Position numbers and translations under genes: made by a program | Shown here: piece by piece, positions 1 to 8,355 of the stretch | Position numbering within the stretch: the stretch's first letter is position 1 | Layout: each line of letters opens with the position of its first letter | Origin: Sphingobacteriales bacterium | Lineage (GTDB): Bacteria > Bacteroidota > Bacteroidia > Sphingobacteriales > Sphingobacteriaceae | DNA: 41,633 bases | Reading direction: 5' to 3' | Assembly (NCBI GenBank): GCA_015654985.1 | Contig: JAATFW010000156.1 | Coordinates: 1-41,633 of the forward strand | The notes under the pieces: generated by a model | Seen by the model: only the letters and a program-made list of their open reading frames with translations | Told to the model about the DNA's origin: nothing | Database searches by the model: none

Positions 1-1536
1 CAGAAAGATATTGAAAAAGAGGCCGACGCAACAAAGGAAGGCCGTTATATAAATTCAGGGCTGATCAATGGCCTCACTTACAAAGAGGCATTGCCTGTGC
101 TGATTGCAAAACTTGAAGAGCTGGGCGCCGGTAAGGCTAAAGTGCAGTACCGTATGCGCGACGCGATCTTCGGGCGTCAGCGTTACTGGGGAGAGCCGGT
201 GCCGGTATATTTTAAAGACGGGCTTCCTCACCTGATTGAGGAAAACGAACTGCCTCTTTTATTGCCCGAGGTAGATAAATACCTCCCTACTGAGGCAGGT
301 GATCCTCCCCTGGGCCGGGCTAAGGACTGGAAATATAAAGGGGATGCCCCGTATGAACTGAGCACGATGCCGGGATGGGCAGGATCGAGCTGGTACTGGT
401 ACCGCTATATGGCCTCGCCGGAAGACAGGCGTGAAGATGTTTTTGCACCACGAAGGGTGATTGAATACTGGAAAGATGTAGACCTTTATATAGGCGGATC
501 GGAACATGCTACCGGACATTTATTATACAGCCGTTTCTGGAATAAGTTTCTTAAGGACCTGGAGTATGTTACTGAAGAAGAGCCTTTCAGGAAGCTCATC
601 AACCAGGGAATGATCCAGGGAAGGTCTAACTTTGTTTACAGGGTGATCAATGAAGAAGGGATAGGAACTCATGTATTCGTTTCGCATGGGCTGAAGGATC
701 AGTATAAAACCTCTTCCCTGCATGTGGACGTGAATATAGTGGAGAATGATATGCTCGACCTGGAGAAGTTCAAAACGTTCAGGCCCGAGTTTGAGAATGC
801 GGAGTTTATCCTTGAGAACGGGAAGTATATCTGCGGGGTGGAAGTGGAAAAAATGTCGAAGTCGAAGTTCAATGTAGTGAACCCGGATGACATTATTGAA
901 CGCTATGGCGCTGATACCCTTCGTTTATATGAAATGTTTCTGGGCCCTCTTGAACAAAGTAAACCCTGGAATACCAACGGAATTGAAGGGGTGTTCAAAT
1001 TCCTGCGTAAATTCTGGAAGTTGTTTCATAACGACCGGTTTGATTTCTATGTTTCTGACGAAGAACCGTCTAAAGCCGAACTGAAGTCGCTGCACAAGAT
1101 TATCCGGAAAGCGGAGGAAGATATTGAACGGTTCTCATTTAATACTTCCGTTTCCAGCTTTATGATCTGTGTAAATGAACTTACGGACCTGAGGTGTAAC
1201 AAACGGAAAATATTGCAGGAACTTGTTATTGTGCTGGCGCCCTATGCACCGCATATTACCGAAGAATTATGGATATTGCTGGGTAACCGGCCCGGCACGC
1301 TTTCGTATGCTGCATATCCGGTATTTAATCCGGATTTCCTGGTTGAAGATGACTTTGCATATCCTGTTTCTGTAAACGGCAAGATGAGGATGAACCTGAA
1401 TATCCCCCTGGCACTGGAGGCCGCCGGGATTGAAAAGGTGGTTCTTGAAAATGCTGATGTACAGAAATATCTTGATGGAAGGACACCTAAAAAAGTGATC
1501 GTGGTAAAGGGAAGGATTGTAAATATTGTAATCTGA
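1..1536 (+). CDS. leuS: Leucyl-tRNA synthetase, C-terminal part (5' end lies outside the window)
   Basis: Frame 1 is open from base 1 (QKDIEKEADATKEGRYINSGLINGLTYKEA...). Class I synthetase motifs: RDAIFGRQRYWGEPVPVYF, MPGWAGSSWYWYRYM, EKMSKSKFNVVNPDDII (KMSKS). Confidence 0.97.
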   Translation, partial: QKDIEKEADATKEGRYINSGLINGLTYKEALPVLIAKLEELGAGKAKVQYRMRDAIFGRQRYWGEPVPVYFKDGLPHLIEENELPLLLPEVDKYLPTEAGDPPLGRAKDWKYKGDAPYELSTMPGWAGSSWYWYRYMASPEDRREDVFAPRRVIEYWKDVDLYIGGSEHATGHLLYSRFWNKFLKDLEYVTEEEPFRKLINQGMIQGRSNFVYRVINEEGIGTHVFVSHGLKDQYKTSSLHVDVNIVENDMLDLEKFKTFRPEFENAEFILENGKYICGVEVEKMSKSKFNVVNPDDIIERYGADTLRLYEMFLGPLEQSKPWNTNGIEGVFKFLRKFWKLFHNDRFDFYVSDEEPSKAELKSLHKIIRKAEEDIERFSFNTSVSSFMICVNELTDLRCNKRKILQELVIVLAPYAPHITEELWILLGNRPGTLSYAAYPVFNPDFLVEDDFAYPVSVNGKMRMNLNIPLALEAAGIEKVVLENADVQKYLDGRTPKKVIVVKGRIVNIVI

Positions 1537-1697
1537 GAGGTTGATCTCTTTTTGCAGGAAAGTTTATCTCTGTGATTTGATATTACGGGGATAAGCTCTT
1601 TGACGAATGAGTTTTGATATTAAACCTTAATTTTTTTGCATTTTACCTGTAACAAAGCGTCTGCTGTTAAAACTAATATAAGAAAAACACAAAAAAT

Positions 1698-4187
1698 ATG
1701 AAATATCTGTTTCTGCTGATATCTGCTTTTGTATTGAACAGCTATAGTATGGCCCAGGCGCCTCCGGCAGGTGCTGCTCCTGGTATTACAGGAAGGATTT
1801 CGGGACAGATCCTCGATTCCCTTACGGGAAAGCCTGTTGGCTATGCTACGGTGGCGTTAACAAGAGCCGGAGTGGCAAAAAATATAAATGGCGCCCTTAC
1901 GGATGAAAAAGGAGCGTTTAAAATTGATAATGTTACTGCCGGAAAATATGCGGTTTCCGTTAGTTTTATGGGCTACAATACCAGGGTTATCCAGGTTTCT
2001 ACTTCCCCCCAAAAGCCGGATGTCAACATAGGGAAGATCGTTCTTTCTCCTTCTGCCAATATGCTGAAGGAGGTTTCTGTAACGGGAGAAGTGCCTGTAA
2101 TTGAGAACCGTGTTGATAAGGTAGTATATAATGCTGAAAAAGACGCTACTGTTTCAGGTGGAAATGCCGGGGATGTTTTGCGGAAAGTACCGATGGTTTC
2201 GGTGGACCAGGATGGCAATGTATCGCTGCGGGGCAGCCAGAATGTAAAGATCCTCATCAACGGAAAGCCGAGCGGCGCCGTCGCTGCCAGTACTGCTGAT
2301 GCGATGAAGATGCTTCCTGCCGACCAGATCAAAAATGTGGAGGTAATTACGAGCCCTTCGGCTAAATACGATGCGGAAGGTACCGGAGGTATCATCAATA
2401 TCATTACGAAGAAAAAGGAAATAACAGGTGTAAGCGGCTCGGTAAGCGGCGGTATGGGTACCCGTCAGAATAACGGCAATGCCAATCTTAATATTAATAA
2501 GAACAGGTTAGGCATAACGGCCAACTTTGGGGGCAACGGCTCCTGGCCCCAAACTACCCGCAGCTACAACAGCAGTTTTACTCCCGGCGATGAAACCCTT
2601 AAACTGCAAAAGGGCAGCAGCCGTACGAGCCGTTACGGGTATATGTCGTCAGCTAATATAAGTTATGATTTTAATGACTTTAACAGTGTTTCTACCGGCA
2701 TCAGGCTGAACCAGGGCCGGTTTAAGACGGAAGGCAGTTCTTTTAATTCCCTGTTGGTTGATGATGCCGTTATCGAACAGTATGACTTCAATAACTTTAA
2801 TAAAACCAAGTTTGGCGGCTTTGACTGGAATGCTGATTATACTCATAAGTTTAAGAAACAGGGTCATGAACTGAGCTTCGCCGGTCAATGGAGCCATAGT
2901 AAAAATACAACAGACTTTTCTTCCCTTTTTTCTTTGGATACTCATAATAACCAAGAGGGTAATAATAACGCGAAAAATGATGAATATACCGTTCAGACGG
3001 ATTATACGTTGCCCATTAGTAAAGTCGTAAAGCTCGAAGCAGGAGGAAAGGCGATTTTCAGGGATATAAAAAGCCCCTCTGATTTTTATACTTCTGTAGG
3101 CGGGGCTGATTTTACGTTTAACACGGCGTTCTCAAATATTTATACGTATAATCAGGATGTTTATTCTGGTTATACTGTTCTCAGCTTTCAGTTGCCTAAA
3201 AGTTACGGTTTACAGATTGGAGGAAGGATAGAGAATACGAAGATTGACGGAAGCTCTGAGAATGCGGAAGCCGGCATTGCACCGGTATCCAACAGCTATA
3301 CGAATTTTATTCCGAGCTTCGCTGTTTCAAAATCATTTAAGAATTTCCAGAGTATCAGGCTGAGTTACAGTAAACGGATTCAAAGACCGAGTTTACAGTA
3401 TCTTAATCCCTTCAGGGATATAAGTAACGACCAGTTCCAGCGTCAGGGTAATCCTGAGCTGTCGCCCGAAATCACTCAGAGTGTTGAGCTGAATTTCTCC
3501 GCCATGCTGAGCAAAACCTCGATGATCAATACTTCTGTTTATTTCAGGCATACCGATGATATTATTGAAAGTTTTGTTAAGCCTGATACTTATGATGACA
3601 GACCGGTTTCTCTCACTACTTATTATAATACAGGCAGTAATAATTCAATCGGAGGAAGCTTTTACGGATCGGTCAGTCTGGTTAAAAATGTAACCCTCCG
3701 AAGTAATATTGATGTGTTCAGCTACCGGCCGAATGCTTCGGGGGCTTTTGCTGATTTTGCCGGTAGTGCCAGGACTTACGCCCAGTATAAGGCATTTATA
3801 AGCGGCTCCTATAATCTGCCGCAGGATTTTGTAGTGGAAACGTTTATGATCATCAATTCGCCCCGCAGGACTTTCCAGGGTAAGAATCCTGCTTTTAATA
3901 TGTGGGTGATGTCTTTCAATAAGCAGTTCCTGAATAAGAAGATGAAGGTAGGAGTAAATGTGATAGATCCTTTTAATGAAAGCAAGCACTTTAAATCGGA
4001 GATCAATACAGGTGCCCTTGTTCAGCAGCAGGATTTTGCAATGCCTTTCAGGTCCTTCGGCGTAAACCTGAGCTATTCTTTTGGTAAGGTTAACTTCAAT
4101 CCGCAGCCGCGTAAGAAACGGGGAGTCAACAATGACGATTTGAAACAGGATAGCGGAAACGGCGCACAGCAGGGAACGGGGAATTGA
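1698..4187 (+). CDS. Outer-membrane beta-barrel/TonB-dependent receptor-like protein with N-terminal carboxypeptidase-regulatory-like domain
   Basis: Signal peptide, GRISGQILDSLTGKPVGYATVALTRAG (CarboxypepD_reg-like), plug-like VLRKVPMVSVDQDGNVSLRGSQNVKILINGKPSG, long barrel with SKRIQRPSLQYLNPF. Confidence 0.9.
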   Translation: MKYLFLLISAFVLNSYSMAQAPPAGAAPGITGRISGQILDSLTGKPVGYATVALTRAGVAKNINGALTDEKGAFKIDNVTAGKYAVSVSFMGYNTRVIQVSTSPQKPDVNIGKIVLSPSANMLKEVSVTGEVPVIENRVDKVVYNAEKDATVSGGNAGDVLRKVPMVSVDQDGNVSLRGSQNVKILINGKPSGAVAASTADAMKMLPADQIKNVEVITSPSAKYDAEGTGGIINIITKKKEITGVSGSVSGGMGTRQNNGNANLNINKNRLGITANFGGNGSWPQTTRSYNSSFTPGDETLKLQKGSSRTSRYGYMSSANISYDFNDFNSVSTGIRLNQGRFKTEGSSFNSLLVDDAVIEQYDFNNFNKTKFGGFDWNADYTHKFKKQGHELSFAGQWSHSKNTTDFSSLFSLDTHNNQEGNNNAKNDEYTVQTDYTLPISKVVKLEAGGKAIFRDIKSPSDFYTSVGGADFTFNTAFSNIYTYNQDVYSGYTVLSFQLPKSYGLQIGGRIENTKIDGSSENAEAGIAPVSNSYTNFIPSFAVSKSFKNFQSIRLSYSKRIQRPSLQYLNPFRDISNDQFQRQGNPELSPEITQSVELNFSAMLSKTSMINTSVYFRHTDDIIESFVKPDTYDDRPVSLTTYYNTGSNNSIGGSFYGSVSLVKNVTLRSNIDVFSYRPNASGAFADFAGSARTYAQYKAFISGSYNLPQDFVVETFMIINSPRRTFQGKNPAFNMWVMSFNKQFLNKKMKVGVNVIDPFNESKHFKSEINTGALVQQQDFAMPFRSFGVNLSYSFGKVNFNPQPRKKRGVNNDDLKQDSGNGAQQGTGN

Positions 4188-4191
4188 GGGG

Positions 4192-4247
4192 GGTGTGGGT
4201 TGAAGGTTGCAGGTTGAAGGTTGTGGGTTGCGGGTTGAAGGTTGAAA
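4192..4247 (+). repeat. GTTGAAG-type heptad array, copy E1 (8 units)
   Basis: ggtgtgg gttgaag gttgcag gttgaag gttgtgg gttgcgg gttgaag gttgaaa; begins 4 nt after the stop codon at 4185-4187. Confidence 0.9.
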
Positions 4248-4261
4248 AGGATGAGTTAAAG

Positions 4262-4347
4262 GTATCCGGCGATTTTAAAATTGATTTAAATATACACCAC
4301 ATTTTTTAAGCTGATAATCATTGAGTTGGGAGTGTGTTTTACAGTTT
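4262..4347 (+). repeat. Conserved core following heptad array E1
   Basis: GTATCCGGCGATTTTAAAATTGATTTAAATATACACC...ATTGAGTTGGGAGTGTGTTTTACAGTTT; aligns with 7102-7195 and 16906-16992. Confidence 0.8.
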
Positions 4348-4621
4348 CGGGCTGAAGAAGTTGCGTGCTGGGGAGAGGAGAAAGATAGATGGAGAGAGGG
4401 AAAGGAGTGAGGGGGTAACTACCAGAATGGCATTTATATATAGAAGTTGCAGGGATAAAGCTGTGAATAGGGGAGCCCGTTGAGGTTATTGTATTCACAG
4501 CTTATTGATTTTAGAGGGTATTATGAGATGGGTTGGAGGGCTGGAATGCCGGATGAATTATTTTATATGTTTTTTGCGGAATGATGTAAAAACAATTTAA
4601 CTAAGTTTGCTCAAAAAAATA

Positions 4622-5296
4622 ATGTCTGATAAGGGAACTGGTTCGTATAATACATCTGTTACTGAAATTGTAAAAGCGCTGGGATTGGAAGATCTGTTGG
4701 ATGGCGGGTATGATTTTCAGGGACTGCCTTCTTCCGGGCCTGCCTCCCTAAAAGGTGTATTTGAAAATATTCTGACTATTGCAGGAAAGTTTGGGGTGGA
4801 AGCAAGAGCTGAAGTACTGGTAGAGGAATTGAGTGAGCGAACGGAAATTATCAGGCATAAACTTAAGTTTGTAGAAGACAGGCCTTCCGTGACCTGCATA
4901 AGCCGGCTTGCACCGCTTGGCCTGGCTGGTATGCTGATTCCTGAACTGGTTGAGATTGCGGGCGGTATTCCGGTTTTAACTGAAAAAGGGAAAGAACCTC
5001 CTTATATTGAATTTGAAGAATTGAAAACTGCGGACCCTGCTGTAATAGTGATAGCGGCAGCGAACTCTTCAATTGAGCAAACCTTGCTGAAAATCAATCT
5101 TCTGCTGGATGTTCCCGGATGGTATGAACTGGCCGCTGTTAAGAATAACCGGGTTTATATTGCAGACGGCAGCCGCTATTTTAACAGCTGCGGCCCTTCG
5201 CTTGTGGATACCCTCGAAATCCTGGCAGAGATTATCCAGCCTAAACAATTTGTTTTCGGCTTTGAAGGAGACGGCTGGGTTAAGTTTAGTGTATAA
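4622..5296 (+). CDS. Compact cobalamin/iron-type ABC substrate-binding (BtuF-like) protein without signal peptide
   Basis: VTEIVKALGLEDLL, LAPLGLAGMLIPELVEIAGGIPVL, VPGWYELAAVKNNRVYIADGSRYFNSCGPSLVDTLEILAEIIQP are typical of the BtuF/cobalamin-binding family. ATG chosen at 4622 (ORF track opens at TTG 4607). Confidence 0.75.
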   Translation: MSDKGTGSYNTSVTEIVKALGLEDLLDGGYDFQGLPSSGPASLKGVFENILTIAGKFGVEARAEVLVEELSERTEIIRHKLKFVEDRPSVTCISRLAPLGLAGMLIPELVEIAGGIPVLTEKGKEPPYIEFEELKTADPAVIVIAAANSSIEQTLLKINLLLDVPGWYELAAVKNNRVYIADGSRYFNSCGPSLVDTLEILAEIIQPKQFVFGFEGDGWVKFSV

Positions 5297-5353
5297 CGCT
5301 GCTAAATGAGCTGAGGAACCAACCTTTTGCATCATTTTTGTATGATAATTCAT

Positions 5354-5361
5354 TAACTTTG
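5354..5361 (+). promoter_or_regulatory. Bacteroidota -7 element (TAACTTTG) upstream of the antitoxin gene
   Basis: Matches TAnnTTTG, 5 nt before ATG 5367; no well-spaced TTG -33 element seen. Confidence 0.4.
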
Positions 5362-5366
5362 TGACT

Positions 5367-5588
5367 ATGGAGACTTTAACTATACGGACAGATAATAAAG
5401 AGCAACTGAACGTTATTAAGGCATTTTTAGAATCGATAAAAGTAAAATTTGAATTATCGGCAGATGTCACTCCCGCACCGCTTCAGTCTGTGGCTGATGA
5501 TATAAGGGAAGCACTTGAGGAGGTTAAGTTGCATCAGGAAGGAAAAATAAAATTAAAGGGTATCAGGGAAGTGCTTGATGAACTATAA
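5367..5588 (+). CDS. Putative type II antitoxin
   Basis: 73-aa ORF METLTIRTDNKEQLNVIKAFLESIKVKFEL...IREALEEVKLHQEGKIKLKGIREVLDEL, directly upstream of and overlapping a RelE/ParE-like toxin ORF. Confidence 0.7.
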   Translation: METLTIRTDNKEQLNVIKAFLESIKVKFELSADVTPAPLQSVADDIREALEEVKLHQEGKIKLKGIREVLDEL

Positions 5589-5916
5589 AGTTAAGCCTAC
5601 CACCCGTTTTATAAAAGAGCTTAAAAGGCTAAACAGGAAATTTCCTTCTCTTAAACAAGAGATTTCTGTTCTTGTTGATGTCCTGGAAAAGAACCCGGGC
5701 TTTGGAACAAGTATAGGGAATGAATGCTTTAAAATCGGGATTTCTATTTCCAGTAAGGGAAAAGGAAAAAGAGGTGGAGGCAGAGTCATTACTTATCTTA
5801 GGTTTTTTTCGGGACTTATATATCTTTTTACTATTTATGATAAAAGTGAAAGGGCAGATGTGACAAATAATGAACTGAAGATAATCATAAATTCGATTTC
5901 AACGCCTTCCTTATAA
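5578..5916 (+). CDS. Putative RelE/ParE-family toxin
   Basis: MNYKVKPTTRFIKELKRLNRKFPSLKQEISVLVDVLEKNPGFG...RVITYLRFFSGLIYLFTIYDKSERADVTNNELKIII; overlaps antitoxin stop by 11 nt (ATG at 5578). Confidence 0.75.
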   Translation: MNYKVKPTTRFIKELKRLNRKFPSLKQEISVLVDVLEKNPGFGTSIGNECFKIGISISSKGKGKRGGGRVITYLRFFSGLIYLFTIYDKSERADVTNNELKIIINSISTPSL

Positions 5917-5961
5917 TGCCCGTGTCTGGTACCCGGTTTTTCAGATGTTAAATTTAATAGT

Positions 5962-7029
5962 ATGATTTCAACGCTTTTCACCCCTCTTAAAATAAGAGAA
6001 GTTGAGTTAAAGAACAGAATAGCTGTTTCGCCTATGTGCCAGTATTCGGCGGAAGATGGATTTGCCAACGACTGGCACCTGGTACACCTGGGCAGCCGTG
6101 CAGTGGGGGGAGCTGGACTTGTGATCATGGAGGCCTCTGCTATCTCACCCGAAGGAAGAATTACTCCTGATGATCTTGGAATCTGGCAGGATGCACATAT
6201 CCCTCCGCTGAAAAGGATTGTTGACTTCATCCACTCGCAGGGGAGCGTGGCCGGAATACAGATTGCCCATGCAGGCCGGAAAGCCAGCCATAGTTCTCCA
6301 TGGAAAGGCGGCAGGTTTCTTTCTGAAGAAGAAGGAGGCTGGCATACGGTAGCGCCAAGTGCGATGCCTTTTTCTGAGGGCGACAGACTTCCCCACGCGC
6401 TGACGCCCGAAGGGCTCGAAAATGTGATCATTGATTTTCATGCTGCGGCAAAAAGAGCTCTTGAGGCTGGCTTTAAAGTACTGGAACTCCATGCTGCTCA
6501 TGGCTACCTGCTTCATGAATTTCTGTCTCCGCTATCCAACCTGCGTACCGATGATTATGGCGGCTCTTTTGAAAACCGGATCAGGCTGACGGTTGAAGTT
6601 GTGGAAGCTGTAAGGCGGGTATGGCCGGAAGAATATCCCTTATTTGTTCGTATTTCTTCAACCGACTGGGTTGAAGGGGGCTGGAACAGCAACGATTCGG
6701 TAAAACTTGCTGTAGTACTGAAGGAAAAGGGAGCGGACCTCATTGATTGCTCTTCAGGCGGAAATATTCCTAATGTAAAAATACCTGCCGGGCCTGATTA
6801 CCAGGTTGAATTTGCGGAAGCTGTCGGAAAAGGTGCTGATATCCTGACGGGCGCTGTCGGGATTATTACGGAACCGGATCAGGCAGAACGTATCATTGCA
6901 GGCGGCAGAGCCGATATCGTATTGCTTGCCCGCGAAATGCTGAGAGATCCGTATTTCCCTATGCATGCCGCTAAAGCGTTAGGAGCTGATGTGGTGTGGC
7001 CTGTTCAGTATGAGAGGGCACGGGTGTGA
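5962..7029 (+). CDS. NADH:flavin oxidoreductase, Old Yellow Enzyme family (YqjM/NamA-like)
   Basis: LFTPLKIREVELKNRIAVSPMCQYSAEDGFANDWHLVHLGSRAVGGAGLVIMEA; HAGRKAS; LELHAAHGYLLHEFLSPLSNLRTDDYGGSFENR. Confidence 0.95.
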   Translation: MISTLFTPLKIREVELKNRIAVSPMCQYSAEDGFANDWHLVHLGSRAVGGAGLVIMEASAISPEGRITPDDLGIWQDAHIPPLKRIVDFIHSQGSVAGIQIAHAGRKASHSSPWKGGRFLSEEEGGWHTVAPSAMPFSEGDRLPHALTPEGLENVIIDFHAAAKRALEAGFKVLELHAAHGYLLHEFLSPLSNLRTDDYGGSFENRIRLTVEVVEAVRRVWPEEYPLFVRISSTDWVEGGWNSNDSVKLAVVLKEKGADLIDCSSGGNIPNVKIPAGPDYQVEFAEAVGKGADILTGAVGIITEPDQAERIIAGGRADIVLLAREMLRDPYFPMHAAKALGADVVWPVQYERARV

Positions 7030-7030
7030 A

Positions 7031-7100
7031 GTTGTGGGTTCCGGGTTCCGGGTTGAAGGTTGAAAGTTGAAAGTTGAAAGTTGAAAGTTGAAAGTTGAAA
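7031..7100 (+). repeat. GTTGAAA-type heptad array, copy E2 left arm (10 units)
   Basis: gttgtgg gttccgg gttccgg gttgaag then gttgaaa x6; begins 1 nt after the stop codon of the OYE gene. Confidence 0.95.
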
Positions 7101-7101
7101 A

Positions 7102-7195
7102 GTTTCCAGCGATTAACAAAAATTTATTTAAATATACAATCGGCATATCGTGTTGTAATTCGTAATGGTCGGATTAGGAATGTGTTATACAGTTT
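7102..7195 (+). repeat. Conserved core following heptad array E2
   Basis: GTTTCCAGCGATTAACAAAAATTTATTTAAATATACAATC...GGATTAGGAATGTGTTATACAGTTT. Confidence 0.8.
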
Positions 7196-7249
7196 GAAAG
7201 TCCCGCGGCGGGGTGCGCAACGGAACTTTGTTTTAGTATGCTATAATGA

Positions 7250-7291
7250 CAACTTACAACCCGGAACTTACAACCTTCAACCCACAACTTC
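7250..7291 (-). repeat. Inverted heptad array, copy E2 right arm (6 units)
   Basis: caactta caacccg gaactta caacctt caaccca caacttc; ends directly at the stop codon (7292-7294) of the minus-strand L,D-transpeptidase gene. Confidence 0.9.
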
Positions 7292-8119
7292 TTAAATGCT
7301 TCCTGCAAGCATCTGACCACCGCCGTACTGATTGGCTGCTGATGTTTCATTAAGGTAGTTGGACGCATAGTTTGTGTTTGCCGGACCGTTAATAAAGAAT
7401 GTGGTTTTCCCCCTGATCGCCTCAATAATGGCCGGAGTAAGTTCTACGGGTACAGCGGGGCATCCATAGCTTCTGCCGAGACGGCCATGCTGGTTAATGA
7501 AATCCTGGCTCACATACTCCGCACCATGAACAACAACAGCGCGGTTCAGAGCATTGGTATTATAACCCTGATCCATGCCGTTCAGTCTTAAAGAAAGCCC
7601 GTGTTTGCCTGTATATGTATCGCTGGTAATGTAAAATCCCAGACTGCTTTGGTGAGATTCTGCTGTGTTCGAAAAACTGGTGGCTAAATTATCGCCGCTG
7701 CCCTGTCCATGAGCTACCAGTGTGTTAAATAAAAGCTTCTTATCAGTGAGATCAACGATCCAAAGACGTTTCTGAGTGCTTGGTTTATTAAAATCTACAA
7801 TAGAAATGATCTGTTTGCCTGAAGATACAAGGCCGGAGCCTTTAAAATTAAAATAACCAGTGATGGCTTTACGAAAAACATTACGATCCAGGCCAGACAC
7901 ATCCAGTCCGGATTCTGTATATATATTAGAAATGTATCGTTCAAAGATTTCGGATGCTGAAGCTACCTTTACCCCATTTGCAGAATCAGTAATAGCAACT
8001 GAATCTCTGAGATGCTGTGCAACAGAATTGGTATTATCGTCTTTTAAAGACCATCCTAATGCAGGAATACTTAAAGCTAAAATAATATAAGCCGCCCCTT
8101 TAAAAATCCTCTTTCTCAT
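7292..8119 (-). CDS. Murein L,D-transpeptidase catalytic-domain protein (YkuD-like)
   Basis: N-terminal signal sequence; AVVVHGAEYVSQDFINQHGRLGRSYGCPAVP contains the His...SxGCPAV catalytic motif. Confidence 0.9.
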   Translation of the reverse strand: MRKRIFKGAAYIILALSIPALGWSLKDDNTNSVAQHLRDSVAITDSANGVKVASASEIFERYISNIYTESGLDVSGLDRNVFRKAITGYFNFKGSGLVSSGKQIISIVDFNKPSTQKRLWIVDLTDKKLLFNTLVAHGQGSGDNLATSFSNTAESHQSSLGFYITSDTYTGKHGLSLRLNGMDQGYNTNALNRAVVVHGAEYVSQDFINQHGRLGRSYGCPAVPVELTPAIIEAIRGKTTFFINGPANTNYASNYLNETSAANQYGGGQMLAGSI

Positions 8120-8201
8120 GTTTCTCTCTCTTTGGTTTTTGTGAAAGTAATGTTTATTCCGATAGAGTGTTCTCCTTATTGGTTTGTTGTTTTTACGTAT
8201 C

Positions 8202-8231
8202 CAAAGATACGAAGGTTACATTGAAAATCAA
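8202..8231 (-). promoter_or_regulatory. Bacteroidota promoter for the L,D-transpeptidase gene
   Basis: Minus strand: TTG-N19-TATCTTTG (-33 at 8229-8231, -7 at 8202-8209), ~80 nt from the ATG. Confidence 0.75.
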
Positions 8232-8305
8232 ATATTTAGCTATTTTTATTTGTCATTATAATATAATTAAATTCTTTTTAGGATAAAAAAGCTTAAAATG
8301 AGAAG

Positions 8306-8349
8306 AATACAGATCATAGTCCTGCTGACCGGATACTATGATCTGTATT
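8306..8349 (-). terminator. Hairpin downstream of glyS
   Basis: 15-bp perfect inverted repeat aatacagatcatagt / actatgatctgtatt with 14-nt loop, just past the glyS stop. Confidence 0.75.
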
Positions 8350-8355
8350 GGTACA

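Noticed and set aside
1973-2404. 143-aa minus-strand ORF within the outer-membrane protein gene
   Set aside because: Shadow ORF antisense to a well-supported CDS.
4602-4609. TAAGTTTG as promoter of the BtuF-like gene
   Set aside because: Matches the -7 consensus but the nearest TTG is 25 nt upstream; spacing too long to claim.
5326-5361. Full -33/-7 promoter for the antitoxin gene
   Set aside because: TAACTTTG fits the -7 consensus, but candidate TTG boxes are spaced 13 or 24 nt away instead of about 19-20, so only the -7 element is reported.
5835-6516. 198-aa and 123-aa minus-strand ORFs opposite the OYE gene
   Set aside because: Antisense to a strong oxidoreductase CDS; no recognisable domain.
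7031-7100. Heptad arrays considered as CRISPR
   Set aside because: 7-bp units directly adjacent without spacers; no cas genes nearby.
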